A DNA stretch of 64,000 bases from Marivita sp046591575 (GCF_046591575.1 NZ_JBIQWA010000008.1:124001-188000), one strand, 5' to 3'; shown: positions 25,646 through 34,739, numbered from the stretch's first letter. Translations and numbers: made by a program. The notes: generated by a model not told the origin, from the sequence alone.

Positions 25646-26761
25646 GTGTCAGAGACCGGCGAAAAGACCGAACAACCGACCCCCAAGAAAGAGCGCGACG
25701 CGCGACAGAAAGGGCAGGTTGCTCGCAGTCAGGAGGTTGTGACCACGATTTCGCTGTTTGGCGTGATCGTGGTCATTCTTGCTTTGGGCGGAGAGATTTG
25801 GTGGCGGCTGATCAACCTGATGGACACTGTGGCGCTGTTGGCCACCAAGGGTGGTGTCGCCTCGCTCAAAACCGGGATCGCGGTGTCCTTCGATATCGGG
25901 GTTCTCGCGCTTTTGCCGGTGATCGGCGTGACACTGGCGCTGGGGATCGTGGCCAATTACGTGCAGTTCGGGTCGCTGTTCAGCATCGAGGCGATCACGC
26001 CCAAGCTTGAAAAAATCTCGATCACCAAAGGCTTCAAACGCATCTTCTGCATGAGGCAGGTGGTCGAGCTGATCAAATCAGTGTTCAAGATCCTGTTTCT
26101 GTCCTTGTTGCTGTATTATGTCACTTATCACGCCATCGGTGCCTATTTCACCGCGATCAGCTGCGGCATGGTCTGTCTGCAATCGGTCACGGTGCGGGTG
26201 CTGTATCAGGTCACGGCCTATTCGGCGCTGGCCTTCGTGATCGTGGCTTTGTTCGATTTCTGGTATCAGCGCCATGCGCATACCAAATCGCTGATGATGT
26301 CGAAAGAAGAGGTCAAGCGCGAGTTCAAGGAAAGCGAGGGCGATCCGCTGACCAAGGGCCAGCGCAAGCAATTCGCGCAGGAGCTGGTCATGGGCGATGC
26401 GCCCAAGCAGGTCGAAAACGCCTCGGCGCTGGTGGTCAACCCGACGCATATCGCCGTGGCGATCCGCTACCGCGAGGGGCAGACGCCGCTGCCGATGGTC
26501 ACCGCCCGCGCGCGCGGGCCCGAGGCGCAGCGGCTGCGCGTGGTGGCCGAGCAATCGGGCGTGCCGGTCTTTCGCAATATCGCTCTGGCGCGCGGGCTTT
26601 ATGCCGATACGGTGCCGGGCGACTACGTGCCGGACGAGGTGTTTTCGGTGGTGGCCGAGATCCTGGCTTGGATCGCGCGGCACGAGGGCGAGCTTTATGA
26701 TGGCCCCGCGCGGCGCGGCGATATCGACATGGAGCGCGGCGATCACAAAGTGCTTGCCTGA
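25646..26761 (+). CDS. sctU: Export apparatus switch protein SctU (YscU/FlhB family)
   Basis: A 371-residue protein with four membrane helices in residues about 32-210 and a cytoplasmic autoprotease domain. The self-cleavage motif NPTH is intact at residues 265-268 within VVNPTHIAVAIRY. The N-terminus has the family start GEKTEQPTPKKERDARQKGQ. It probably starts at GTG 25646. SctU wraps the export gate and switches substrate class with SctP. It sits 7.2 kb away from sctRS, separated by secreted-protein genes. Confidence 0.95.
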   Translation: MSETGEKTEQPTPKKERDARQKGQVARSQEVVTTISLFGVIVVILALGGEIWWRLINLMDTVALLATKGGVASLKTGIAVSFDIGVLALLPVIGVTLALGIVANYVQFGSLFSIEAITPKLEKISITKGFKRIFCMRQVVELIKSVFKILFLSLLLYYVTYHAIGAYFTAISCGMVCLQSVTVRVLYQVTAYSALAFVIVALFDFWYQRHAHTKSLMMSKEEVKREFKESEGDPLTKGQRKQFAQELVMGDAPKQVENASALVVNPTHIAVAIRYREGQTPLPMVTARARGPEAQRLRVVAEQSGVPVFRNIALARGLYADTVPGDYVPDEVFSVVAEILAWIARHEGELYDGPARRGDIDMERGDHKVLA

Positions 26762-26764
26762 CCC

Positions 26765-27454
26765 TCAGCCGCGCGCCAGTGTTTCCGCCAGATCAATATC
26801 ACCCGCAAGCGCAATGCGGATGGCAACCGTCCGTTCACCCTCTTGCGCGATAACGATGGTTTCGGTCATGGCAGCATTCGCTGCGATCAGACCGCCCAGC
26901 GAACTGGCCTGCCGAGTGCCCCGGCTTTCGGGTTGATCGCCGTCGGGGCTAATCCGCGCATCATTGGCGGGTGTGATCCGATCCTCCGCATCGAGCGCCG
27001 CAAAGCCGGCCTCTAGCGTTGCCTCTCCCGAGGGCAGCGGCACCCGCGTTTGCGTCCCAAGCGTGAGCGTGGCTGTCGTTGCGGCGATGGAAAGGGGCGC
27101 AGTTCGGTCGAAACCGATCTCGATGGCGCGGCCGGATGGGCCGGGCAGCGCGGCCAGCGCCTCTTGCAGACGGCGTTCGAACCGATCGGCTCGCGCGCCC
27201 TGAACCTGAGCGATGTCGGTGCCGAGTGCCTCTTTCAGGTCTTTCGGCCCGGCCCCTTGCAACCGCGCGGCGCGGTCGGCATCGGGCGCGTAGGGTTTGA
27301 CCGTCCCGTCGGGTGCGCCGCCGCGCAAGCCAAGCGCGGAAAGCTCGGTCGCTTCGGCGGCCAATTTCACGCGTTGCCTGACATTCGCGTCGGGCGGCGG
27401 TGGTGTGGCGGGAGGGGGCGGGCCGGAGGGCCCACCGATACGGGGTGGGATCAT
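26765..27454 (-). CDS. Unknown Pro-rich T3SS-locus protein
   Basis: A 229-residue protein with a Pro-rich start (about residues 1-22), a helical middle (about 25-95) and a C-terminal half with beta-strand character (IEIGFDRTAPLSIAA, TLTLGTQTRVPL, ETIVIAQEGERTVAIRIAL). It is the last gene of the minus-strand sctY-like/sctX operon, 4 nt behind a CesT chaperone, and converges with sctU. The chaperone neighbour suggests a secreted protein, but a structural or SctP-like role is possible. Confidence 0.42.
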   Translation of the reverse strand: MIPPRIGGPSGPPPPATPPPPDANVRQRVKLAAEATELSALGLRGGAPDGTVKPYAPDADRAARLQGAGPKDLKEALGTDIAQVQGARADRFERRLQEALAALPGPSGRAIEIGFDRTAPLSIAATTATLTLGTQTRVPLPSGEATLEAGFAALDAEDRITPANDARISPDGDQPESRGTRQASSLGGLIAANAAMTETIVIAQEGERTVAIRIALAGDIDLAETLARG

Positions 27455-27458
27455 CGCG

Positions 27459-27971
27459 TCAGACCTTTACGAAAACCGCGTCGGCCTCGTCGCCGGTATA
27501 GGCGGCATAGACATCTTCGGACATGCGCGCACCCGTAGCGTGCACTTGATCTTCGAGCGCATTGGGGTCGTCGAAAAGATTGTCACCGTTCAGAACCCAG
27601 TAAGCAGCGGTTTTCACAAAGGCGAGAACCCGGGCCTCGAACGCGGTCGGGTCCAGCCCCCGGCAGGCGATCGTTTCCTCAAGCGCCAGGATGCCCAGGT
27701 CGCGGTGCAGACCAAAGCGGCCATGCGGGCCGGTGCCGCCCAGATGGTTTTCCGTCATCGCGTTCAGCAGAAAACGCGCGGTCATTGGCTGAATCTGCCC
27801 GTCGAGATAGGTGATAAGCCGCAGGCGCGTGTCGTCCATCTTTCGCAGATTAAGAACAAAGGCGTTTTGAACAGTCACCTGGCAGACACTGCCTGTATCG
27901 AAGGCAAGCGTTCCACCGCCAAGCGCGGTTTCGAGAACCCGCAGGGCATCGTCGGGGCCGTCAAGCGCCAT
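27459..27971 (-). CDS. CesT/SycE-type T3SS chaperone
   Basis: A 170-residue protein with the clearest class I chaperone sequence of the locus: strands around GGGTLAFDTGSVCQVTVQN and AFVLNLRKMDDTRLRLITYL, then helices with MTENHLGGTGPHGRFGLHRD and EARVLAFVKTAAYWVL. It starts 3 nt after the sctX stop. Likely partners are SctX, the Pro-rich neighbour, or an effector elsewhere. Confidence 0.65.
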   Translation of the reverse strand: MALDGPDDALRVLETALGGGTLAFDTGSVCQVTVQNAFVLNLRKMDDTRLRLITYLDGQIQPMTARFLLNAMTENHLGGTGPHGRFGLHRDLGILALEETIACRGLDPTAFEARVLAFVKTAAYWVLNGDNLFDDPNALEDQVHATGARMSEDVYAAYTGDEADAVFVKV

Positions 27972-27974
27972 GGA

Positions 27975-28376
27975 TTATCCTTTCAAAAGCGCGGCCAGCG
28001 CGGCGCGCACTTCTTCATCGAGGGCCAGTTCCTCTTCGAGCAGGAGCGCCGCGCGATTGAGTGTTGCGCTGTTCCCGATATCGGCGGCCAGGGCAAGCTT
28101 GCCTGCCAGCGTTTCGCGCGTGCGGGTCATCACAGCTGGCGACAGAAGGTCGGCATCCAGCTGCGACGGGACCATGTGGCTCACCAGCCGTTCATCGAGC
28201 GTGTCGCGTCGCAGAACCGCATCGAGCGGACGTTCCTGGGGCAAGAACCCCGGCGCGGAAGGTGGCCCTCCGGGCAGGTGTACCTCGTCTTCGACACGCC
28301 AGCGATGGATGCCCGCGACACCAAGATCGGCATCGCGCAAATGGTGCGTGGCACGGGATGTGGGCCCAACAGCCAT
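27975..28376 (-). CDS. sctX: Early T3SS substrate SctX (YscX-like)
   Basis: A 133-residue protein. The C-terminal half (about residues 80-133) resembles YscX, with an RTRETLAGKL helix, then AALLLEEE, and an end ALAALLKG comparable with ILNLLHKV of YscX. The N-terminus is unfolded as in a secreted protein. YscX and YscY are needed for early export and bind SctV. The gene lies 3 nt behind a TPR gene, the position of yscX/yscY neighbours in Yersinia. This component marks the Ysc family of injectisomes. Confidence 0.6.
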   Translation of the reverse strand: MAVGPTSRATHHLRDADLGVAGIHRWRVEDEVHLPGGPPSAPGFLPQERPLDAVLRRDTLDERLVSHMVPSQLDADLLSPAVMTRTRETLAGKLALAADIGNSATLNRAALLLEEELALDEEVRAALAALLKG

Positions 28377-28379
28377 AGA

Positions 28380-28970
28380 TCAATCGCCCAATTGTTGCAT
28401 CAAAAGCAGACGCTGCGCGAAATGCAGATCCTCGACATAGTCGGGCTGACCGCGGGCCATGCGCGCGGCGCGGGCCAGGCAGCGGCGGGCCAGCGCTTTG
28501 TCCCCGGTTTTTTGCGCGGCAAAGCCAGCAAGGATCAGCGCGCGCGGATCGGTGAAGCCGGCCTCGCCCAAGGCCAATGACAAACGCAGCGCATCGTCAT
28601 GCCGCCCCGCTTTGCACAGCGCCGACGCCAGGCCGTGCAGCGCCCCGCCGACATTGTGCCCGCTCACCGCCAGTGCGAGAAACAACATTCCGGCGGCGGC
28701 GGTTTCACCGGCTTCGACCGCGCGTACCGCATCGGTATAGGCGGTATCCGGATCGGGCGGTGCCTTTAGATCGCTGCTTAGGACACCGGCCTGGATCGCG
28801 CCCCGCAAAAGTGTCGCGAGCGCCATGTCGTCGGTTTGTCCTGGAAAGGTGATGCGGGCACCGTGAAGCGAAGCGCCGTCTTTCTGGGTTGCGTCAGACA
28901 CGACCGCAAAGCCGTGCGCCACCATTTTTGCGGCACGCGTGGGCGGCAGGGGAAGGAGCATGTCCTGCAT
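28380..28970 (-). CDS. TPR protein, probable SctX chaperone SctY-like
   Basis: A 196-residue protein with TPR helices in the C-terminal half (about residues 90-185: AAAGMLFLALAVSGHNVGGA, LHGLASALCKAGRHDDALR, LILAGFAAQKTGDKALARR). YscY is a short TPR protein (114 residues) binding YscX; this one has an extra N-terminal region of about 80 residues. The start is taken as ATG 28970 because GGGAGA lies 7 nt before it; an ATG at 28997 is in frame. It heads the operon with sctX. Confidence 0.55.
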   Translation of the reverse strand: MQDMLLPLPPTRAAKMVAHGFAVVSDATQKDGASLHGARITFPGQTDDMALATLLRGAIQAGVLSSDLKAPPDPDTAYTDAVRAVEAGETAAAGMLFLALAVSGHNVGGALHGLASALCKAGRHDDALRLSLALGEAGFTDPRALILAGFAAQKTGDKALARRCLARAARMARGQPDYVEDLHFAQRLLLMQQLGD

Positions 28971-29136
28971 GGGGGGTTCTCCCGAAAAAATACTCATACT
29001 AACCGCCCTGAAACTAACGTGCTGACACAGCATCCCATCTGGCGGTTATGTTAACACATTAGCCCGGACCTGTCCCATAAGTGGGCCGCCTGACACAGTC
29101 GATCAGGTGACATTGGCAGGTTTTCGCAAAGTAAGC

Positions 29137-31779
29137 TTAGAACTCGTTGATTTGCCAACCGATGTCCGGCCCGAAAAGCCGTGCGGCAAAGCGGCCCGGC
29201 TCGCGCAGTAAGACCCCAAAGTCACCAATTGCCGCGATTCGACTTTCAAGATCGGGCGCAGAGCCGATTTCGAGGCGTCTTCCATCCCGTAGTTCGATAT
29301 AGCGTGTGCCGGTGAAATCGATACCCGCCAGATCAAGCTCAACTTGCGGTACGTTGCGCAGTAAAAACCCGCCAAAGCGGTTGTTGACCGACATTTCCTG
29401 CAGAAAGATCGATTCCTCTATCAGAGTGTCGGCAGTGGGGTGATCGAGCCGTTCGAGGCAGGCGCGCAGGCGCCGGGGCGAGAGGGCGGCCTCCAGCATC
29501 ACGCGTTGGTTTGGGCCGTCCAGCTGGGCAAGATCGGCGTTTGCATCGACGCTGAAATAATCAAGCCAAAACAGCACCGTCGGGATTTGGGCAGGGGTTA
29601 TCGGTGCACCGGGCCAGCATGCTTCGGCACTGGACGACTGCACCGCCTGCGCAGGCAGTATCGTGCGCCCCTGTGCCAGCGCCTCTTGCTGGTCGCGAAC
29701 GGTCGAGACCAGCGTTTGCGACAGCGTTGACAGCGCGCGGCGAATGCCCGGACCGGCGGTCTTTACGGTGACGCTGTCATCGGCCAGCACGAGGTCTGTG
29801 GCTTGAATCAACCTCCGGAACGGCGCGTCGAAGGTAGTGACCGAGGCGGGCAGGGGGCGGGTGAACCGCTCAGAGGTTCCCGTCTGGCTCATACCGGGCT
29901 GGCTGGCTCCGAATCCTGAGGTGTTGGGTTTCGGATCGGGTGAAAGCAGTCCGTATGGCGGCGAGCTTTCAGTGGAAATGTCAGTATCCGGGGGTGGCGT
30001 GCCGTTCAGAATTTGCGACAGGTTGCGCAAGAGGGGATCACCCTGAGTGTTTGGTTGGCTGTCAGCGGCAGGTCCGGCCGGGAATGTTGGCGGTTCAATC
30101 TCGCCGGTCTCACGATCCGTCGGGACAAGCGCCGACGCGGCGGCTTCGAGTTCTGCTGCGGGATTGCCCATCGCAAAGCTGAGGAGTGAGGACCAGACCG
30201 GGGAGGCCGCGCCGGTGCCCGGCTGTGTCGTGTCGCGTAGAGCGTCGGGTTGCCCGGTCTGCGCGACGGTTTCGGATTTCTGCACCTCGCCCAGCACGGA
30301 CCGCAGGGTTTTCTGCAGGTTTTGCGGCAATTGCTCGAACGCGGCTGCTGCTGCTTGGGGGTCGGCCTCGGCCAGGTCGAGCAGGGCCAGTACGCGATTG
30401 GCGGACAGGGTGCCTGCGGGCAGGCCAAGCCGGTCCAGCATCGCATCCGGATCGGCGTCGAAGGCGACACGAAACGGGGCGAGCGCGGCGGCGATTGACT
30501 CTGGCGCAGGCGCGGGCTGAACAGGAGCGGAGTCTTGCGTGGCAGCGGCCAGCGCCACGGGTCCGGTTGTCAATGCATCGAGGATGTCGCTTTCGTTTGG
30601 GGCGGGGCCAAGGGCGGTGCCCAAATCGGGAGACACCGACTGGCCTGCCGCAATGACGATGGGCTGCGGCGCGCCGCGCCCTTCCAGCGCCACGAAAGAG
30701 CGCAGCGGCACATCTGCGGCGTAGCGCGAGGCATAGCCGCTTACGAAACCGACCCAATTGTCGACCTTGGAGGACGGAACCACGCCCGTCGCCTCGGCCA
30801 GCCCATCCGTCAGCCGCAGGATCACCGGCCCATCAAGCCGTGCAGCTTCGAGCATGTCTTGCGCCTCGGCAAGGATGTCGGAGGCACTGCGCACTTCATC
30901 GCGCACGGCGGTGACGCCCAGAACCTGGGTAAGGATCGTATCGGCCAGATCGGACACCGCGCTGTCAGAGAGTTCGTTGCCCGAAAGCGTCACGATGCCA
31001 CCGGTTGCCACGCGCGATTGCAAATCGAGGCCACGCGCACGGACAAGGCCGCGAATGTCGTTCTCCATCACCTCGATCACCGAGATATTGGGCGCAACGG
31101 CGCTCTCGGTCGCCGACAGCACTTGGCGCACTGCGCGCCGTTGGGCGACATTCTCGACATAGCCGCGCACGCTCACGCGGCCATCGTCAGCCACGCTTAC
31201 CTTGATATCATGTGCAAAGGGCAGATCTTCGAGCGCGCGCGCCACGCGGGCTTCGTCGGACAGGCGGGCGGTACCTACAAACTCTGCGATCCGGCTCGAC
31301 GCGCCTTCGCTGCTGAACAGGGCAGAGCCGATGATAAAAAAAACGACCAGCGCCGCAAGGCCAATTGGCATAATGAGCTGACGGCGCGATCGACCGGTGC
31401 TTTCCGGGGGAGGCGGCGCGTCGCCGCGACCGGCAGCCGTTTCGAGCCGCGACCAGTTTGCGCCACGCGTGCCGATGGCAAAGCGAGTGGTGCCCGCTGT
31501 GATGGTATCGAGCTGGGCAATCTCGTGCCACGCTTCGTTGTCCGGTTCCAGCGACAGACCCGCCGCCGTCTGTAACGCTCCACTTTCGGCGCGAATTTCG
31601 ATCCGACCCTCGCCAAGACGGACGCTGCCATGTGCCTCTGCAAGCAGGGCATCGGCAAAAACCAGATCGCAGCCGTCGCCTGATCCAAAGCTGTAAGTAC
31701 CGGGTTCGAGCGCCACTTCGGCTCCGAATTGCGCCCCGCCAAGGATCTTGAGAAGCAATGTATCGGAAGGCTGCGCCAT
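29137..31779 (-). CDS. sctD: Inner membrane ring protein SctD with long C-terminal extension
   Basis: An 880-residue protein, about twice the length of YscD (419) or PrgH (392). Residues about 8-110 form an FHA-like cytoplasmic domain (LGGAQFGAEVALEPGTYSFG), a membrane helix lies at about 135-155, and periplasmic ring-building BON-like domains follow (HDIKVSVADDGRVSVRGYV, GGIVTLSGNELSDSAVSDLA). After about residue 430 comes an extension: a Pro/Ala-rich helical linker (about 430-640), then a folded C-terminal domain (about 650-880) ending VLLREPGRFAARLFGPDIGW. The start at 31779 follows CAGGACC. It is divergent from sctC. Confidence 0.82.
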   Translation of the reverse strand: MAQPSDTLLLKILGGAQFGAEVALEPGTYSFGSGDGCDLVFADALLAEAHGSVRLGEGRIEIRAESGALQTAAGLSLEPDNEAWHEIAQLDTITAGTTRFAIGTRGANWSRLETAAGRGDAPPPPESTGRSRRQLIMPIGLAALVVFFIIGSALFSSEGASSRIAEFVGTARLSDEARVARALEDLPFAHDIKVSVADDGRVSVRGYVENVAQRRAVRQVLSATESAVAPNISVIEVMENDIRGLVRARGLDLQSRVATGGIVTLSGNELSDSAVSDLADTILTQVLGVTAVRDEVRSASDILAEAQDMLEAARLDGPVILRLTDGLAEATGVVPSSKVDNWVGFVSGYASRYAADVPLRSFVALEGRGAPQPIVIAAGQSVSPDLGTALGPAPNESDILDALTTGPVALAAATQDSAPVQPAPAPESIAAALAPFRVAFDADPDAMLDRLGLPAGTLSANRVLALLDLAEADPQAAAAAFEQLPQNLQKTLRSVLGEVQKSETVAQTGQPDALRDTTQPGTGAASPVWSSLLSFAMGNPAAELEAAASALVPTDRETGEIEPPTFPAGPAADSQPNTQGDPLLRNLSQILNGTPPPDTDISTESSPPYGLLSPDPKPNTSGFGASQPGMSQTGTSERFTRPLPASVTTFDAPFRRLIQATDLVLADDSVTVKTAGPGIRRALSTLSQTLVSTVRDQQEALAQGRTILPAQAVQSSSAEACWPGAPITPAQIPTVLFWLDYFSVDANADLAQLDGPNQRVMLEAALSPRRLRACLERLDHPTADTLIEESIFLQEMSVNNRFGGFLLRNVPQVELDLAGIDFTGTRYIELRDGRRLEIGSAPDLESRIAAIGDFGVLLREPGRFAARLFGPDIGWQINEF

Positions 31780-32076
31780 GAATGGTCCTGTATCTGGTTC
31801 GGAACAGAGACGCGCCACCGGTCGCAATTGCGGTGAAAGAAAGCTGCGCCTCGATAAAGCGGTGCTGCACCAAAGCCCCGACGGTTTTTAGCCCTTGTTA
31901 TCCACACCGGTCGCGTTGGGGTGAGACAAAGAACACACCACCTCCCGGGTCGCGAGCATTATTCTTACGCGAAGCGGGTCGGCGTGCTTTCCCGTAAGGG
32001 TGCTGCCAAATCGCCATGACACGCAATCGAAACAGGCAAGAGCGGGCAACAGATCCGCGCGGGGGAACAGATCATC
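31780..32076. other. Divergent intergenic region between sctD and sctC
   Basis: A 297-bp gap between the outward-facing starts of sctD and sctC, probably with promoters for both. I see no strong palindrome and no gene. GGGGGAAC at about 32060-32067 is the best available ribosome binding site for the GTG of sctC. Confidence 0.45.
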
Positions 32077-34404
32077 GTGCAACGGCCCAATCTGGGCGGG
32101 GTGGCTTTGCCTCGTCGAAAGCTGCTACTGCGATCCGTCATGGGCGTCATGGCTGCGCTTCTTTTCGCCGTGCTGTCGGGATGCGCCGCCGGTGATGGCA
32201 AGGCGCACGGAGCTGGCGATGCCCCGCCGCCCCTTGTTGTTGCCACTGATCCGGTCACTGGTCAGGAAATCATTACCACGTCCAAAGAAGCCTATGGCGA
32301 CCCCGGGTTCTTTTCCGAAGCGTTCCAGCGCGAAACGGTGTTCAGCGGCAATACCAGCGCGCGGCTGACCAATACCGCCGATGCGGGTCAGACCGGTTTT
32401 GTAGATACCGGCGACATCAATGCAGGCCCGGATGTTGCGCGTGGGCCTGACGGCAACTTTTTCTCTGAGATCAACCAGGCCAGCCCGATTATCCGCCCGC
32501 TTGAATCGGCGCGCATCCAAGGAGCTGCGTGGCAGCCGCGCTATGCCAGCACGCCGTCGGTAACGTTGAACTATGACGGTGAAGAGCTGACACAGGTGAT
32601 CCAGAACATCCTTGGCGGCATCCTCGGGCAGAATTTCATCATCGGGGAATCGGTGCAGGGGCGGGTTACCTTTAAGTCGAACACCCGCTTCACGCGCGCG
32701 CAGCTGGTGCAGGTGCTGGCTGATATCCTGGCCCGAAACGGCTATGCGATGCAGTATCTTAACGGTGTCTACCAGGTCGGCCTGCCGGAAGAGCTTGAAC
32801 GCCTCGCGCAAACGCGTTCGCGGTCGGGGCTGGGGGGGGACGAATTGACCACCATTCCCATCGAACGCGGCGATCCGGAGGCAATCGCGTCGCTTTTGAC
32901 GGCGCTTGCTCCGCCCTCGGTGCAGGTTGCCAGCGTTCCCGACACCAACAAGATTGTGCTGCGCGGCGATTCCACGCAATTCGCGTCGGTCGAAGATCTG
33001 GTGCGCACGTTGATCGATACGGGCGTCGCCCGGCAAGAGGTCGCGATCCTGCCGCTGCGCCAGAACGATCCGACGGTCGTCGCCGAGGAACTCAATGCGC
33101 TTTATGCCGACCGGGGCATTTCCGGCGTCACGATCATCCCGCTCAGCACGCGGCAGGGTCTTTTGGTTGCAGCCAATACCGATGCCGCACTGGATGAGGT
33201 CCGGCGTCTTGCCAGGGGGCTTGACGTGGATCGCCGCGACTCTGTGTCTTTGCGGGTGATCCAGTTGACCCATGGGCGCGCGACAGAGGTCGCTGAACAA
33301 ATCGCCTCGGTCTTTGGCGCGGGTATTACCAGCCCCCGGGACACGACCGAGGCGGCCAACGAGTCTGCTATCCTGGCCGTTGCAGCCGAACGCGGTTCCA
33401 GCAGCGCTGCCGAAGCGACGGGCATTCGCGCGCCATCGACCTTTCGCGGTCAGGATGATGCGCCTGCCGCCGCACCGGCGGCCACTCAGTCACGCGCAGC
33501 AGGTGATCCAACCTTGCCGTCGGGCGAGGGCCTGTCCGTCGTGGCCGATCCGCGCAACAATGCTGTGCTGATCCGCTCCACCTACAAGGAGTTTCAGCGC
33601 ATCCGGAAGGTCGTTAAAGCGCTGGACATTCCGCTGGCGCAGGTGGTGATCGAGGCGACCATCGTGGAGGTCGATATCTCGGACGAGCTATCCTACGGCG
33701 TGCAGACCTTCCTTGATGGCGCGGGCTTTAGCATCCGCTCCTCGCGCGGCGGCACCAGCGCCAGCGATCCGGGCGGGCAGGGGCTTGCCGCGATCATCCG
33801 CGACACGACGGGCGGCGGCACAGACATTCAGGCGGTGATTACCGCGTTGCAATCGGTGACGAATGTACGGGTGATTTCATCGCCTTACGTCACCGTTGTC
33901 GATGGCGCGACCTCGCGGTTGTCGGTGGGCGATCAGATCCCCTTCGTCACCGCATCGCAATCGTCAAGCTCGGATGGCAATGTCGTCGTCACCCAAGAGA
34001 TCGAGACGGTGGATGTGGGCGTGATCCTCGATGTGACGCCGACGATCCGGCCCGACAACTCGGTGCTGCTCGACATCGCGCAGACGGTCAGCGCGGCGCG
34101 GCGCGAGAATACGGCGGCGGGGGAAAACCCGGTCATTTCTCAGCGCAGCGTCAATTCGCAGGTCAACGTGGATTCGGGCTTTACCGTGCTTCTGGGCGGG
34201 CTGATCAGCGAACGCACCGACACCAGCGAAGGTGGCGTGCCGGTGCTGCGCAAGGTGCCGCTTCTGGGCGGGCTTTTCAATCAGAAGTCGAACCTGCAAT
34301 CACGCTCGGAATTGCTCATTATGATCACCCCGCGCGTGGTGCGCAATTCACATGGGCTAAGCGGGCTGACGGAACAGATCCGCTGGGCCACCTCGACAGA
34401 TTGA
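32077..34404 (+). CDS. sctC: Outer membrane secretin SctC, GspD-like and lipidated
   Basis: A 775-residue secretin. The N-terminus has a basic patch (PRRKLLLRS), a hydrophobic core and a lipobox LSGC with Cys36, so it should be a lipoprotein. The first periplasmic domain (about residues 160-225, VTLNYDGEELTQVIQNILGG and FIIGESVQGRVTFKSN) has the N0/GspD pattern. N1-N3-type repeats follow (about 240-540), then the beta-barrel domain with VISSPYVTVVDGATS, GDQIPFVTA, VDVGVILDVTPTI and GLISE segments. It ends LLIMITPRVVRNS. At 775 residues it is longer than YscC (607). Its neighbours sctD and sctF support an SctC role. Confidence 0.85.
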   Translation: MQRPNLGGVALPRRKLLLRSVMGVMAALLFAVLSGCAAGDGKAHGAGDAPPPLVVATDPVTGQEIITTSKEAYGDPGFFSEAFQRETVFSGNTSARLTNTADAGQTGFVDTGDINAGPDVARGPDGNFFSEINQASPIIRPLESARIQGAAWQPRYASTPSVTLNYDGEELTQVIQNILGGILGQNFIIGESVQGRVTFKSNTRFTRAQLVQVLADILARNGYAMQYLNGVYQVGLPEELERLAQTRSRSGLGGDELTTIPIERGDPEAIASLLTALAPPSVQVASVPDTNKIVLRGDSTQFASVEDLVRTLIDTGVARQEVAILPLRQNDPTVVAEELNALYADRGISGVTIIPLSTRQGLLVAANTDAALDEVRRLARGLDVDRRDSVSLRVIQLTHGRATEVAEQIASVFGAGITSPRDTTEAANESAILAVAAERGSSSAAEATGIRAPSTFRGQDDAPAAAPAATQSRAAGDPTLPSGEGLSVVADPRNNAVLIRSTYKEFQRIRKVVKALDIPLAQVVIEATIVEVDISDELSYGVQTFLDGAGFSIRSSRGGTSASDPGGQGLAAIIRDTTGGGTDIQAVITALQSVTNVRVISSPYVTVVDGATSRLSVGDQIPFVTASQSSSSDGNVVVTQEIETVDVGVILDVTPTIRPDNSVLLDIAQTVSAARRENTAAGENPVISQRSVNSQVNVDSGFTVLLGGLISERTDTSEGGVPVLRKVPLLGGLFNQKSNLQSRSELLIMITPRVVRNSHGLSGLTEQIRWATSTD

Positions 34405-34410
34405 CGGCTT

Positions 34411-34424
34411 GTGCCGTTTGGCAC
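34411..34424. other. Small hairpin after sctC
   Basis: GTGCC-GTTT-GGCAC forms a 5-bp stem with a 4-nt loop just after the sctC stop. It is not followed by a T-tract, so it is not a classical terminator. It could modulate expression of the needle genes downstream. Confidence 0.25.
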
Positions 34425-34483
34425 GCCAAGCCTGGCATAGTTTGCGTAAAGATCGCGTAAACCGCATTGCTGACGGAGGCATC

Positions 34484-34735
34484 GTGACACCGGTTTCAAA
34501 CCAGACCGAAAACACACCGCTGGGTTTCTCCGCGCTGGAAGAGGCGCTGCTTGGCGAGGATGCTGCGCGCATTCTGGCCGATACGCTGACCTGGGTCGCG
34601 CAGACGCGTCAGGCCGTGCGGGGCCGTATCGACGCTGGGGTCAGCCCGGAGGATCACGCCGCTGGCACCGCGCTTCTTGGCGCGCTTGATGCGGCAGACA
34701 CCATTTTGAAGACACCCCCAGTCAACAAGGATTAA
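34484..34735 (+). CDS. Needle chaperone, YscE/PscE-like
   Basis: An 83-residue protein starting at GTG 34484, with CGGAGGC just upstream. It shows two helices separated by a short loop (EEALLGEDAARILADTLTWV and HAAGTALLGALDAADTIL), the layout of YscE, where a two-helix hairpin binds the needle subunit with YscG. It directly precedes the needle gene and belongs to a YscE-YscF-YscG-like triplet. Confidence 0.6.
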   Translation: MTPVSNQTENTPLGFSALEEALLGEDAARILADTLTWVAQTRQAVRGRIDAGVSPEDHAAGTALLGALDAADTILKTPPVNKD

Positions 34736-34739
34736 TGCT

